Positions 40,290 through 49,000 of a stretch of 64,000 bases of DNA are shown here, in pieces. The DNA is from Actinobacteria bacterium Ga0077560 (GTDB lineage: Bacteria > Actinomycetota > Thermoleophilia > Miltoncostaeales > Miltoncostaeaceae). Position 1 is the stretch's first letter; each line of letters starts with the position of its first letter. The notes below the pieces were generated by a model, which saw nothing but the letters and a program-made list of their open reading frames with translations, ran no database searches and was not told where the DNA came from. Position numbers and translations under genes: made by a program. The stretch spans positions 1-64,000 of the forward strand of contig LNFL01000139.1 in assembly GCA_001464275.1 (NCBI GenBank). Direction: 5' to 3'.

Positions 40290-40315
40290 GTTTCGGGTAC
40301 AGCCCCCGGGGGTAC
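40290..40315 (+). promoter_or_regulatory. SigB-like promoter GTTTCG-N14-GGGTAC
   Basis: GTTTCG and GGGTAC are 14 bases apart, in a gap without annotated genes, 34 bases before the small ORF at 40350. Confidence 0.52.
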
Positions 40316-40349
40316 GTCGTCGGTGCGTCGATTGCCCCGAGGAGGTCGG

Positions 40350-40430
40350 ATGGCCGTTCCACCGCAGCTGGTCGAGTACCCCCGCGCGTCACCCGCCGAT
40401 TCCGGCCGCGACCGCCCCGCCGGAGGCTGA
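40350..40430 (+). CDS. Putative 26-aa microprotein
   Basis: GAGGAGGTCGG precedes ATG 40350 at good spacing, and a near-consensus SigB-like promoter lies 34 bases above. The peptide begins MAVPPQLVEYPRAS and ends in RDRPAGG; it is hydrophilic, with no membrane helix. It ends four bases before an in-frame alternative start of the STAS gene. It could be a stress microprotein or a leader that governs STAS expression. Confidence 0.42.
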   Translation: MAVPPQLVEYPRASPADSGRDRPAGG

Positions 40431-40472
40431 GCGCATGCGCCCGGAGATCCCGGGGGGCCGCAGGGCCCCTGC

Positions 40473-40478
40473 TACGCT
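40473..40478 (+). promoter_or_regulatory. -10 box TACGCT before STAS gene
   Basis: TACGCT fits TAnnnT and lies 40 bases before ATG 40519. The STAS/SpoIIE pair may thus have a housekeeping promoter in addition to the SigB-like one above. Confidence 0.35.
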
Positions 40479-40518
40479 CGGCGACATCGCAGGCCACGAC
40501 GACAACGAGGTCGTTCAC

Positions 40519-40839
40519 ATGGAAATCGGCCGCGACCAACGCGCCAATGCGACCGTCATCCGGCTCGTGGGAGAGCTGGACCTGGCGACCGCTCCGGACG
40601 TGCTCGCCGCGGTGGAGGCGGAGGTCGGCAACGGGAAGCGCGTCCATCTGGTGCTGGACATGAGCGGCGTCAGTTTCATCGACTCCACCGGGGTCAGGAC
40701 GCTGCTGGAGGCCGCGCGCGCCGCCGACAGCTCCCTGTCGCTGCTGGCGCCGTCACCGGCCGTCACGCGCGTGCTGGAGCTCACCGAGCTGCGCGGTCAC
40801 CTGCCCGAGATCCCCGACCTCGACGCCGTGGGCGGCTGA
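40519..40839 (+). CDS. STAS anti-sigma factor antagonist
   Basis: A 106-residue STAS domain: NATVIRLVGELDLATAPDVLAAVEAEV, LVLDMSGVSFIDSTGVRTLLEAARAA with the phospho-serine in DSTG, and LSLLAPSPAVTRVLELTEL. It is a likely RsbV-type protein that competes with sigma for an RsbW-like kinase. GAGG lies 8 bases before ATG 40519; an in-frame ATG at 40435 is possible. It is followed by a SpoIIE phosphatase gene, its likely activator. Confidence 0.92.
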   Translation: MEIGRDQRANATVIRLVGELDLATAPDVLAAVEAEVGNGKRVHLVLDMSGVSFIDSTGVRTLLEAARAADSSLSLLAPSPAVTRVLELTELRGHLPEIPDLDAVGG

Positions 40840-40917
40840 GGGGTTTCGACGGCTGACGGGGACGCACCCGCCGGCCCGGACACCGCCGCCAGGGCGCGAC
40901 CCGGACGGCGCCTGCTG

Positions 40918-43611
40918 GTGCTCGTGGCGGCGCTCACCACCGCTGTGTTCGCGGTCGGCACCGTCCTGGCGGTCCGCAACTACCGGGACGACCGGCGCGA
41001 CGCGGAGCGGCTCGCACGGCTGACCGCCCAGGAGGCGGCCGTGCGCGTGGACATGGCCGTCGCGGACCGCATCGCGTTTCTCTCCGGCGTCGCCCGCCTG
41101 CAGGCCGTCGTCGAGAGCGACCGCGCCGGAATCCACGGGGCGCTCTCGCGTCTGGTGCGCGGGGGCCTGGCCGACCAGCTGGGCTGGGTCCGCCCGGACG
41201 GGCGCGTGGCCGTCCTCACCGGTGTGCCGTTGGGGCGAGTACCCGACGCACAGCCCGCCGAGCGCCCCATCATCCGTGAGGTGGTCCGCACCGGACGGCC
41301 CGATGTGAGCGGCGCGCTCAGCACCCCCGGAGATCCCCGGGGCGCGTACGTGGTGGTGACCGTCCCCACCACCGGCGCCGACGGCCGCACCTCGGGGGTG
41401 CTCACCGGGACCCTGCGGCTGGACGACCTCGCCGGGCCCCTTCGGATCGCCGAGGACCAACGCGACCTTCGGCTGCTGGACGCCGCGGGAGGGGTCATCG
41501 CGGGCCGCGGCCGCATCGGCGTCGCGCCCGTGGCGTCGGATCCGGGCACCGTCGCCCTGGTGCGTTCCGGAACGGGCGTCGTCACCGGGAGGCCCGGGCT
41601 CCTCGGTGAGCCCGACCAGATGGTCGCCTACGCCCCGGTGCCGAGCGCGGGCTGGGTGGCGGTGTATCAGCAGCCTCGACTGGAAGCGCTCAGCTCGGCA
41701 CGGCGGGAATTCGGCACCAGGGTGCTCGTGTGGCTGGGGCTCGCCGTCACGGGGATCGCGCTCGCGTGGTTCGTGGGCCGCCGGCTCGACCGGTCCGTGG
41801 CCGGCGAGCGGCTCGCGCGGGGACGTGTGGACCTGCTGCGCCGCACCGGGGCCGCCCTCGCCGCGGCCGTGACCGTCGATGAGGTGACCGCCGCCGCCAT
41901 CTCCGACCCCGAGCTCGGTGCAATCGCCGTGGCCATCTACCGCTGGCCGGACCGGCCCCCGGTCGCGGTGGCCGGCGGGCTCAGCCCCGACCAGGAGCGG
42001 CGGCTGCGCGACCAGGTCCCGCGTCCCGAGGGCCCGGTGGCCCACACGCTCCGCACCGAGACTGCCCACTTCCTGGGGCAGGCGCCCGAGGACGCCGCGG
42101 TCAGCCTCGCCGGCCTCACGAACGGCCCGCGGCCCGCCGCGGCCACCCTCCCCCTTCGCGTGTGGTCCCAGCCGACCGGCGTGATGCTGCTGGCGTTCCC
42201 CGGTCCCCGGCGGTTCTCGGCCGACCAGCAGGCCCTGTTGCGGACGCTGGCCGACCAGACCGCCCAGGCCCTGGACCGCGCCATCCAGCACGAGGCCGAG
42301 CGGGCCCGCCGCCGCCGTGCCGAGCTGCTGGAGCGCCTCTCGACCGCCCTGGAGCGCGAGATGACGGTGCGCGGGCGGGCGCAGCTGGCGACCGAGCTGC
42401 TGATCCCCGACGTCGCGGACTTCGCCAGCATCGAGCGCTTCGACCCTCAGGGGCCGGTGGTGCTGGGGCTCCACCACCGCGACCCGGCGCTGGAGCCGGT
42501 CCTGCGGAGCCTGCGCACCGAGCACCGGCTGTCCCCCGACGAGGAGCACTCGGTCGCGCATGCCGGCATCGAGGGCGGGACGATGCTCATCGAGCGGGTC
42601 ACGCCCGAGCTGATCGCGCAGGTCACGGACGATCCCGGCACGCGCGACCTGCTCCGCCGCCTGGCGCCCACCTCGCACCTCGCGGTACCGCTGCGCGCAC
42701 GCGGGCACCTGGCCGGCGTGCTCGTGCTGGGCCGCGGAGGGACCGGCGGCGGGCACTTCGACGCGGGGGACCTGCGGTTCGGCGAGGAGATCGCGATGCG
42801 CCTGGGCGTGGCCCTGGAGAACGCGCAGCTGTACGAGGAGCAGCGGGAGATCGCACTGGGCCTGCAGCTGTCGCTGCTGCCGGAGTCGGTGCCCGACCTC
42901 CCCGGCAACATCCTGGCCGTGCGGTACCGCCCGGGGCAGCACCACATGGAGGTGGGCGGGGACTGGTACGACGCGCTCGCCCTGCCGGACGGCCGGTTCG
43001 CGCTGGCGGTGGGCGACGTGGTGGGACGCGGGCTGTCGGCCGCGGCGGCCATGGGACGGCTGCGCACCGCCCTCGCCGCGCTCGCGCCGCGCACCTCGGG
43101 CCCCGCGGACCTCCTGCGCGAGCTGGACGCGTTCTCGGAGAGCGTGCCCGGCAGCCAGCTCACCACCCTCACCTACGCAGTGTTCTCACCGCGGACCGGC
43201 CACCTCACGTACGCGTCGGCGGGGCACCCCCCGGGGCTGGTGATCTACCCGGACGGCGTCACCCACTGGCTCCTCGGCGGCCGGTCGGTGCCGCTGCGTT
43301 CGGTCCCGCATCCGGCCCGCGCCCAGGCGGGCGCAGAGCTGCCGCCGGGCGCGAAGCTGCTGCTGTACTCCGACGGGCTGGTCGAGCGGCGGGGGGAGGG
43401 CATCGACGACGGTCTCGACCGCCTCGCCGCCGCAGCCCGCCGGCACCATCTGCTCGCGCCGGAGGACCTGATCGAGGCGCTCGTGAACGACCTGGACGAC
43501 CCGGGCGAGCTGGGCGACGACCTGGTGGTGCTGTGCCTGGAGCACGTCGGCCCGGCCGGCCCGCCGCGAACGGCGTCCCCCCGCCCGGAGGGCGCGCTCA
43601 CCGGGGCGTGA
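40918..43611 (+). CDS. Membrane SpoIIE-type PP2C phosphatase with GAF domains
   Basis: The protein has about 897 residues. A first transmembrane helix (LVAALTTAVFAVGTVLAV), an extracytoplasmic sensor of about 250 residues (dCache-like: ADRIAFLSGVARLQAVV), a second helix (VLVWLGLAVTGIALAWFVG), two GAF-like domains, and a PP2C domain (VGGDWYDALALPDGRFALAVGDVVGRGLSAAAAMG; YSDGLVERRGEGIDDG) follow in order. It should reactivate phosphorylated STAS proteins in response to an external cue. GTG 40918 falls within the first helix and no earlier start exists in frame, so the true N-terminus is uncertain. Confidence 0.87.
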   Translation: MLVAALTTAVFAVGTVLAVRNYRDDRRDAERLARLTAQEAAVRVDMAVADRIAFLSGVARLQAVVESDRAGIHGALSRLVRGGLADQLGWVRPDGRVAVLTGVPLGRVPDAQPAERPIIREVVRTGRPDVSGALSTPGDPRGAYVVVTVPTTGADGRTSGVLTGTLRLDDLAGPLRIAEDQRDLRLLDAAGGVIAGRGRIGVAPVASDPGTVALVRSGTGVVTGRPGLLGEPDQMVAYAPVPSAGWVAVYQQPRLEALSSARREFGTRVLVWLGLAVTGIALAWFVGRRLDRSVAGERLARGRVDLLRRTGAALAAAVTVDEVTAAAISDPELGAIAVAIYRWPDRPPVAVAGGLSPDQERRLRDQVPRPEGPVAHTLRTETAHFLGQAPEDAAVSLAGLTNGPRPAAATLPLRVWSQPTGVMLLAFPGPRRFSADQQALLRTLADQTAQALDRAIQHEAERARRRRAELLERLSTALEREMTVRGRAQLATELLIPDVADFASIERFDPQGPVVLGLHHRDPALEPVLRSLRTEHRLSPDEEHSVAHAGIEGGTMLIERVTPELIAQVTDDPGTRDLLRRLAPTSHLAVPLRARGHLAGVLVLGRGGTGGGHFDAGDLRFGEEIAMRLGVALENAQLYEEQREIALGLQLSLLPESVPDLPGNILAVRYRPGQHHMEVGGDWYDALALPDGRFALAVGDVVGRGLSAAAAMGRLRTALAALAPRTSGPADLLRELDAFSESVPGSQLTTLTYAVFSPRTGHLTYASAGHPPGLVIYPDGVTHWLLGGRSVPLRSVPHPARAQAGAELPPGAKLLLYSDGLVERRGEGIDDGLDRLAAAARRHHLLAPEDLIEALVNDLDDPGELGDDLVVLCLEHVGPAGPPRTASPRPEGALTGA

Positions 43612-44887
43612 CCGCCCGGACCGGCGGCTGCACCACGACGGGGATGGTCATCGTGTGCCCGCCCGCGGTTGCGCGCAGGCGGTAGTGACCCGCCCGGGGG
43701 GCCCGGAGCGTCATGGTGACGTGCCCGGGGCCGGCGGCACGCCGGACGGTCCGCAGCGCCGCGGCGCGCCCGGAGGGCAGCAGCCGCAGTGTCACCACGC
43801 CCCGTCCGCGCATCCGGATGCCCACCCGCATCGGCGTGCCGGCGCGGGGGGCGCCCAGCACGCGCAGGCCCGTCACCCGGGGCAGCGCGGCGGTGGCGCC
43901 CGGCGTGCCGACGGTGACCGTGGTGGTGGCCGTCCCCGCCAGGCCCGCCCGGTCGCGGACGCGCAGGGTCACCGTGCGCACGCCCGCCGACGCCCAGGCG
44001 TGGGTGGCGGTGGCGCCGGTCGCCGTGGCGCCGTCCCCGAAGTCCCATTCCATCTCATCCGAGAGCCCGGAGTCGGTGGGCCCCTCCACCCCGTCGATGC
44101 TGCCGGCCGAGTCGAAGCGCACCGGGACGCCGGGCGCCACGGCGGCCGCCGAAGCGGTGAGACGGGCGGTGGGCGCCCGGCGGTCCAGGAAGATCGTGTC
44201 GGTGACGATCTGGGAGACGTTGCCGTCCACCTCCGAGGGCCCCTTCCCGGCCCGCACGGCGGTGTCGTAGAACCGGGCGCTGATCGTCCGGATGCCGTCG
44301 GGCCCGGCCGCCAGGTACTTCTGCACGCCGGTCACGTACGAGCGGTGGCAGGCAAGCGGGTCGGCGCACGGGAAGTCGCCCTCCGTGAAATCGATGGCCC
44401 CGACCTCGCCGGCGCCGGGCGTGGGGTCCGTGGCCGCGAAGTGCAGCGTCACCGTGAGCCCCGTGGTGTACGGGGCGCCGGCGTCGATGCGCACGGTTCC
44501 CGTCGGCGGGCGAGCGTCGTAGAGGAACGGCGTGGAGGCCGCGGCGGTGCTCGACGCCTCGTTCGCGGTGGCCCGCACCGACAGCGTGTAGGTGGCGCCG
44601 TCGACCGCCGTCCCGGGAACGGCGAACGACGAGGTGCCCGCGCCCGCCAGGTCGGCGCCCAGGGCCGGCGCGGTGGGGCTGGCGAGGTCCACGCGGTACC
44701 CCGGCCCGGTGAGCCCGGGCGCGAAGGTGACCGGTGTCCAGCCCAGGCCCGATCCGGCGGCGACCACCGGCGGGACGGGGACCAGCACCGGTGCGGGGGG
44801 CGGCGCGACCACCGCGTGGGCGGCCGCCGGGACGGCCAGGATCGCCGCCGAGCCGAGGGGGATGAGGTGACGTCGGGTGATCCGCAT
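43598..44887 (-). CDS. Secreted PKD-domain protein
   Basis: ATG 44887 gives a Tat-like signal peptide (ITRRHLIPLGSAAILAVPAAAHA). Mature residues include fibronectin-like strands (PGYRVDLASPTAPALG; GATYTLSVRATANEAS) and a PKD domain (FDSAGSIDGVEGPTDSGLSDEMEWDFGDG ending THAWASAGVRTVTLRVRD). The C-terminal 90 residues are Arg/Ala/Val beta-rich. It is probably an exported adhesive or cell-surface protein. The 3' ends of this and the SpoIIE gene overlap by 14 bases. Confidence 0.78.
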   Translation of the reverse strand: MRITRRHLIPLGSAAILAVPAAAHAVVAPPPAPVLVPVPPVVAAGSGLGWTPVTFAPGLTGPGYRVDLASPTAPALGADLAGAGTSSFAVPGTAVDGATYTLSVRATANEASSTAAASTPFLYDARPPTGTVRIDAGAPYTTGLTVTLHFAATDPTPGAGEVGAIDFTEGDFPCADPLACHRSYVTGVQKYLAAGPDGIRTISARFYDTAVRAGKGPSEVDGNVSQIVTDTIFLDRRAPTARLTASAAAVAPGVPVRFDSAGSIDGVEGPTDSGLSDEMEWDFGDGATATGATATHAWASAGVRTVTLRVRDRAGLAGTATTTVTVGTPGATAALPRVTGLRVLGAPRAGTPMRVGIRMRGRGVVTLRLLPSGRAAALRTVRRAAGPGHVTMTLRAPRAGHYRLRATAGGHTMTIPVVVQPPVRAVTPR

Positions 44888-45103
44888 GGCACGAGTGTCC
44901 GCACCGCGTGACGGCGTCACGCCCCCCGTTCGGACAGGGCCGCGCGGGTCGTGTCGAACGCCCCCGTCCACCCCGGGACATCCGGGGTCACCGGCCGCCG
45001 AAGGCTGCGCACGACCCGCATGCCGGCCACGGGAAACCACCCTTGACCGCCCGCCCGGGGCACCGGCGGGCATGCGCCGGGCGTCCGCTGGGAGAATGGC
45101 GCG

Positions 45104-46290
45104 GTGACCGTGCTCCGTCGTGTCCCCGAGCGTGAGCGCCGCGCCCGGCTGGTGCGGCGGCATCTGCTGGCGCCGTCGGCCCGCACCGACGACGTCGCCG
45201 GGATCGCCGACGCGCTCGTGGCCCTGCACGCGACCTGTCGGCCGCGGCGCGCATGGTGAGCCCATCGCTCGCGCCGGTGGAGGCCGCCCTCCACGAGCGC
45301 CGGTCGGTGGTGCGCCACCACGCAATGCGGCGCACCGTGTGGGTGATGACCCCGCCGGTTGCCCGCGCCGCGCACGCGGCCTGCACCGTTAAGCTCGCCG
45401 CGGTGGAGTGGCGCCTGCTGGAGCGGATGGTCGCCGAGAGCGGCATCGCCGAGGACGCCGCCGCATGGGTCGAGGGCGCGAAGGCCCACACCCTCGCCGC
45501 CCTGCACGAGCTCGGCACGGCCGGCGCCCGTGAGCTCGGGCGGCACGTGCCGGAGCTCACCGCCAAGCTGCTGCTGTCGGTGGGCAAGCCCTACGCCGGC
45601 ACGCAGGGCGCGCATTCGCGGATCCTGCAGAACCTGGGCTTCGACGGGGCGATCATCCGAGGCCGCCCCACCGGCTCGTGGATCGGCGGCGAGTACACCT
45701 GGTCGGTGGCCGGCGACTGGCTGCCGGGCGGGCTCACGGGCGCCGACCCGCGCGAGGCCGCGCGCGAGCTCGCCGATCGGTACCTGCGCGCATTCGGGCC
45801 GGTCACCTCCGCCGACCTGCGGTGGTGGGCCGGATGGACGGCCACCATGGCCGACCGGGCGCTGGCGGACGTGGGCGCCGTGCCCGTGGCGGTCGACGAG
45901 GGCCCGGCATGGCTCCACCCCGGCGACACCGACCCGGTGGACGACGCGGAGCCGTCCGTGGCCCTGCTGCCGTCGCTGGACCCCACGACCATGGGCTGGA
46001 AGCAGCGGACCTGGACCCTCGGCGATCACGGGGCGTTCGCCGGGCCGCTGTTCGACCGCAACGGCAACGCGGGGCCCACGGTGTGGGTGGACGGCCGGGT
46101 GGTGGGCGCATGGGCGCAGCGCCCCGACGGCACGGTGGTGCACCACCTGCTCACGGCGGTGCCCGCACGGCGCGCCGCGCAGGTGGCCCGCGCGGCGGAG
46201 CGGCTCACCGCGTTCCTGGACGGCCAGGTGGTGCGGCCGCGGTACCCCACCGCGCTGCAGGTCGCGCTGACGAACGGGACGGCGCCATGA
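45104..46290 (+). pseudogene. Winged-helix DNA-binding (HTH_42) protein, frame broken
   Basis: From GTG 45104, RRHLLAPSARTDDVAGIADALVALHAT is the start of the HTH_42/YcaQ-like family. Near 45236 the expected DPATVH-like residues are absent and the frame changes, after which LSAAARMVSPSLAPVEAALHERRSVVRHHAMRRTVWVM resumes and runs intact to 46290 (WTWTLGDHG-type C-terminus, QVVRPRYPTALQVAL). About 19 bases seem lost. A -10-like GAGAAT lies 6 bases before the GTG. Such proteins (AlkX/YcaQ relatives) act in interstrand crosslink repair. Confidence 0.75.
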
Positions 46291-46571
46291 CCGCCGACCC
46301 GGACGCCCCGTCGATCTGGGTGCGGGTGATCGCCGACGACCGCTTCCGCGCGGCGCTGGTGGAGGACCCGCTGCGCGCCCTCGCCGACGTGGGCCCCACC
46401 ACCGTCTCGGCCGAGCAGGTGCGCCGGCTGGAGGAGATGAGCGCCGACGAGCGCCTGGAGCTGGTGACCGCGATCGTGCGGGAGGCGCACTGGCGCGGCG
46501 GGCAGGCGCGGTTCGGGCGGCTGGGCTCCGACGGGCGCCTGGGCGGACCGGACAACCCGGACATCGCCTGA
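46287..46571 (+). CDS. Small protein resembling NHLP/Franean1-type RiPP leader
   Basis: ATG 46287 overlaps the HTH_42 stop (ATGA). Residues about 10-65 (WVRVIADDRFRAALVEDPLRALADVGPTTVSAEQVRRLEEMSADERLELV) resemble the helical leader of nitrile-hydratase-like or Franean1_4349-type precursors (FRAALxxDPxxAL). The last 25 residues are Gly/Arg/Asp-rich (GRLGSDGRLGGPDNPDIA) without cysteines. No modification enzyme is adjacent. It could equally be a small helper of the HTH_42 protein. Confidence 0.5.
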   Translation: MTADPDAPSIWVRVIADDRFRAALVEDPLRALADVGPTTVSAEQVRRLEEMSADERLELVTAIVREAHWRGGQARFGRLGSDGRLGGPDNPDIA

Positions 46572-46627
46572 TCCGCACCCGGGCCGGCCACCATGCGCGG
46601 CGGGCGGGCGTGCGTCATGCTGCCGGC

Positions 46628-47038
46628 ATGCGCGGTCTGCTCATGGTCCTGGGGTTCGGCGCGCTCATCACCGCGGGTCTCGCGATGGTGGCGGCGCTGC
46701 TGGTGCTGGCGCTGCTGATCGCCCCGGCCCTGGTGGCCGTCGCCTGGAACCTGCTGGACTTCGGGCAGGCCATCGGCCTGGGACCCCTCGGGTTCTGGGG
46801 CTGCGTGCTGCTGGGCTGGTTCCTGGCCGCGCCCATGGCGATCCGGCTGATCATGGTGCTCATCGTGTTCATCGCCGACCCCGCATGGCTCGGCGACGCC
46901 GCGCGCGTCCAGTGGCCGGAGCCGACGCTTCGCAACCTCCTGGCCATCGTGATCCTGCTGGTGGTGGCGTCCATGAGCCACGGGCAGTCGACCAAGACGG
47001 CGAAGCGTCGTCCCGCGGCCGAGGCCCCCGGGCCTTGA
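46628..47038 (+). CDS. Small polytopic membrane protein (136 aa)
   Basis: Three hydrophobic helices are visible: VLGFGALITAGLAMVAALLVLALLIAPALVAVAW, LGFWGCVLLGWFLAAPMAIRLIMVLIVFIA, and LLAIVILLVVASM. The tail is basic. No recognised family. ATG 46628 is used; GTG 46610 would add six residues. No SD is present, suggesting a leaderless message. Confidence 0.58.
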   Translation: MRGLLMVLGFGALITAGLAMVAALLVLALLIAPALVAVAWNLLDFGQAIGLGPLGFWGCVLLGWFLAAPMAIRLIMVLIVFIADPAWLGDAARVQWPEPTLRNLLAIVILLVVASMSHGQSTKTAKRRPAAEAPGP

Positions 47039-47068
47039 CCCGGGCGGCGGATGGTCGATGATCGTGTG

Positions 47069-47303
47069 ATGGCAACACGCGTCCGCCCACTGGAGCTCGT
47101 CGAGGTCGCTCATCGCCGAGCTGGAGCGCCCCCGCGGGCGCCCGCGGCCCAAGCTGTGCGCGTGCCCCGAGCCCGAGAAGGTGCGGCCCTCCACCCGCCC
47201 ACGGGTGTGCGTGAGCTGCAGCACCGTGCTGAGCCGCTACAACAACAACGTGCAGTGCAACGCCTGCCGCATGGCCGGAAGGTCCTGGGCGCCCGAGGGC
47301 TGA
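47069..47303 (+). pseudogene. Zinc-ribbon-like small protein, frame broken
   Basis: ATG 47069 opens MATRVRPLELVEV, but the convincing part lies in another frame from about 47106: LERPRGRPRPKLCACPEPEKV, VCVSCSTVLSRYNNNVQCNAC with CxxC pairs, ending at TGA 47301-47303. That frame has no start codon of its own. A short deletion near 47100-47106 would join the two halves. Intact, it would be a zinc-binding protein of roughly 80 residues. Confidence 0.55.
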
Positions 47304-47317
47304 CGCGGCCGCCGGGG

Positions 47318-47323
47318 TAGGCT
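47318..47323 (+). promoter_or_regulatory. -10 box TAGGCT, leaderless arrangement
   Basis: TAGGCT lies exactly 8 bases before ATG 47332, with no SD. Confidence 0.38.
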
Positions 47324-47331
47324 GCGCCGCG

Positions 47332-48264
47332 ATGCGGATGCCCGACGAGGAGCCCGGCCGCACCACGGGGCTCGGCGAGCTCGCCGGGGCCCCCGTCGGC
47401 GAGGGGCGGATCGCACGACTGCGGACGCGGGGGCTGGCGCTCGCGGAGCGGGCCACCACGTGGGGCCCGGTGGGGCCCGTCGCCGAGGTGGGCTGGCGGA
47501 CCTTCCGCCGGGACCAGGCCATCGCGGGCAGCGTGCTGGCCTCGGCGATCGCCTACCGCCTGTTCATCTGGCTGCTGCCGCTCACCCTGGTGCTCATCGC
47601 GGCCCTCGGGGTGGTCGCCGATGTCCAGGGCGAGCGCGCCGCCTCCTACGTCGCGGGCGCCGGCATCGGAGACGTCTTCGCCGACTCGGTGGGCGCCGCG
47701 GCCGACACCACGGGGAGGTGGGGCCGCGTCGCGGTGATGCTGAGCGCCGGGGTGGTGCTGCTCTACCAGACCTACGTGCTGCTGCGGGCGCTGCGCGCCG
47801 TGTCGGCGTTCGCGTGGGGCGTTCCGCTGCGGGCCATCCGGCGCCCCCTCACCGCCACGCTGGTGCTGCTGGGACTGCTGCTGGGAACCGTCGCGGTGAC
47901 CGGGCTCACCGGGCGCATCGCGGAGGCCGCCGACGGACCCGCCGGCTGGGTCGTCTCGCTCGCCTCACTGGCGGTGCTCCCCGCGTTCTTCGTGCTGCTG
48001 AGCGTGCTCCTGCTGCCCACCGCGGCCACGCGCTGGACCGACCACTTGCCGGGCGCCGCGGTGTTCTACGTGGCCCTCTCGGCGATCCACCTGTTCAACG
48101 CCCTGGTGCTGTTCCCGTGGATCGCCCGCCAGCAGGAGGCCTACGGCGTGCTGGGCGTCGCGGCGGGCGTGCTGCTGTCGCTGTTCATCCTCGGGCGGGC
48201 CCTGGGGATCTGCGCGGCCCTCAACGCGGTCCTGCACGAGGACCGGAGCGCCCGCCGGGCGTAG
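47332..48264 (+). CDS. YihY/BrkB-family membrane protein
   Basis: The 310-residue protein has six hydrophobic helices and the family motifs WRTFRRDQAIAGSVLASAIAYRLFIWLLPLTLVLIAALG, LRALRAVSAFAWGVP and the late LFILGRALGICAALNAVL. These proteins (once misnamed ribonuclease BN) are inner-membrane proteins of unknown transport role. It is a single-gene transcript with a TAGGCT box and a hairpin terminator. Confidence 0.83.
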   Translation: MRMPDEEPGRTTGLGELAGAPVGEGRIARLRTRGLALAERATTWGPVGPVAEVGWRTFRRDQAIAGSVLASAIAYRLFIWLLPLTLVLIAALGVVADVQGERAASYVAGAGIGDVFADSVGAAADTTGRWGRVAVMLSAGVVLLYQTYVLLRALRAVSAFAWGVPLRAIRRPLTATLVLLGLLLGTVAVTGLTGRIAEAADGPAGWVVSLASLAVLPAFFVLLSVLLLPTAATRWTDHLPGAAVFYVALSAIHLFNALVLFPWIARQQEAYGVLGVAAGVLLSLFILGRALGICAALNAVLHEDRSARRA

Positions 48265-48290
48265 CGAGGGGGTGTGCCAGGCCCCCTCGC
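48264..48290. terminator. Terminator hairpin between convergent genes
   Basis: GCGAGGGGG pairs with CCCCCTCGC around a 9-base loop right at the stop of the YihY gene. Confidence 0.6.
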
Positions 48291-48302
48291 CCGCCCCGCG
48301 CG

Positions 48303-48929
48303 CTACTTGGCGGCGCCGGTGCCGCAGTCCGGGAGGTCGTCCACGTCGATCTCGATCACCACGCCGTCCTGCGGGGGCAGCGCGGCACCCGTGCCGGTGT
48401 CCTTCGCGCCCGGCGGCACGAGCCCGGACGTCACGATCCCCGCCTTCCCCGGGACCGCCGAATACGTGAACTGCGGCGCCTTCGTCGGCGCGGTCCAGCT
48501 GCCGCCGCCCCGCACGGTCACCGTGCCGTCCGGCCCGATCGTGGCCGTCGCGGTCAGGTCCTTGCCGCCCTTCACCGGCCGGGCGGCGACCGGCGCCCCG
48601 TCGGCCGGCGTGGCCGTGATGGTCTGCTCCGGCGCGCCCTCGGGGGCCACCACGCTGCCGCCGTCACCGGCGACGGCCTTCCCGGAGATGATCTTCGCGC
48701 CCTTGGGAAGCGGCATGGCCACGGCCTCCACCGGGACCGCCGTCCCGTCGCCGGCGATCGCGCAGCCCAGGACGGTGACGTCGCCCTCCTTGGGGGCGGG
48801 GCTGTTCCCGGCGAATGCGGGCAGGGCGAACGCCGCGGCGGCGGCGATGGAGCATCCGGCGACGAGCGCCATGGCGCGGCGGCGGGGGCGGCGGGACCTC
48901 ACGGGGTGGTCGGAACCGATCGTGTGCAT
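48303..48929 (-). CDS. Secreted protein of unknown function (208 aa)
   Basis: ATG 48929 has AGGAG 5-6 bases upstream. A twin-arginine-rich N-terminus (RSRRPRRRAMALVAGCSIAAAAAFALPAFA) is a signal peptide. The mature part contains three short beta segments (GDVTVLGCAIAGDG; DLTATATIGPDGTVTVRGGG; VIEIDVDDLPDCGTGAA) and two cysteines. No family recognised. It is divergent from the two-component system and could be its target. Confidence 0.65.
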   Translation of the reverse strand: MHTIGSDHPVRSRRPRRRAMALVAGCSIAAAAAFALPAFAGNSPAPKEGDVTVLGCAIAGDGTAVPVEAVAMPLPKGAKIISGKAVAGDGGSVVAPEGAPEQTITATPADGAPVAARPVKGGKDLTATATIGPDGTVTVRGGGSWTAPTKAPQFTYSAVPGKAGIVTSGLVPPGAKDTGTGAALPPQDGVVIEIDVDDLPDCGTGAAK

Positions 48930-49000
48930 GTGGACTCCTGAGGTGGCGTCGCGGGGGATTCCGCGTCCGCCTCCCCAGACTCGGCGGGGAACCTGGAGCC

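Noticed and set aside
45012-45037. GTTTCC-N14-GGGTCG above the PKD protein gene
   Set aside because: The -10 block lacks the A at position five and would give a 120-base leader; kept out of the promoter list as weak.
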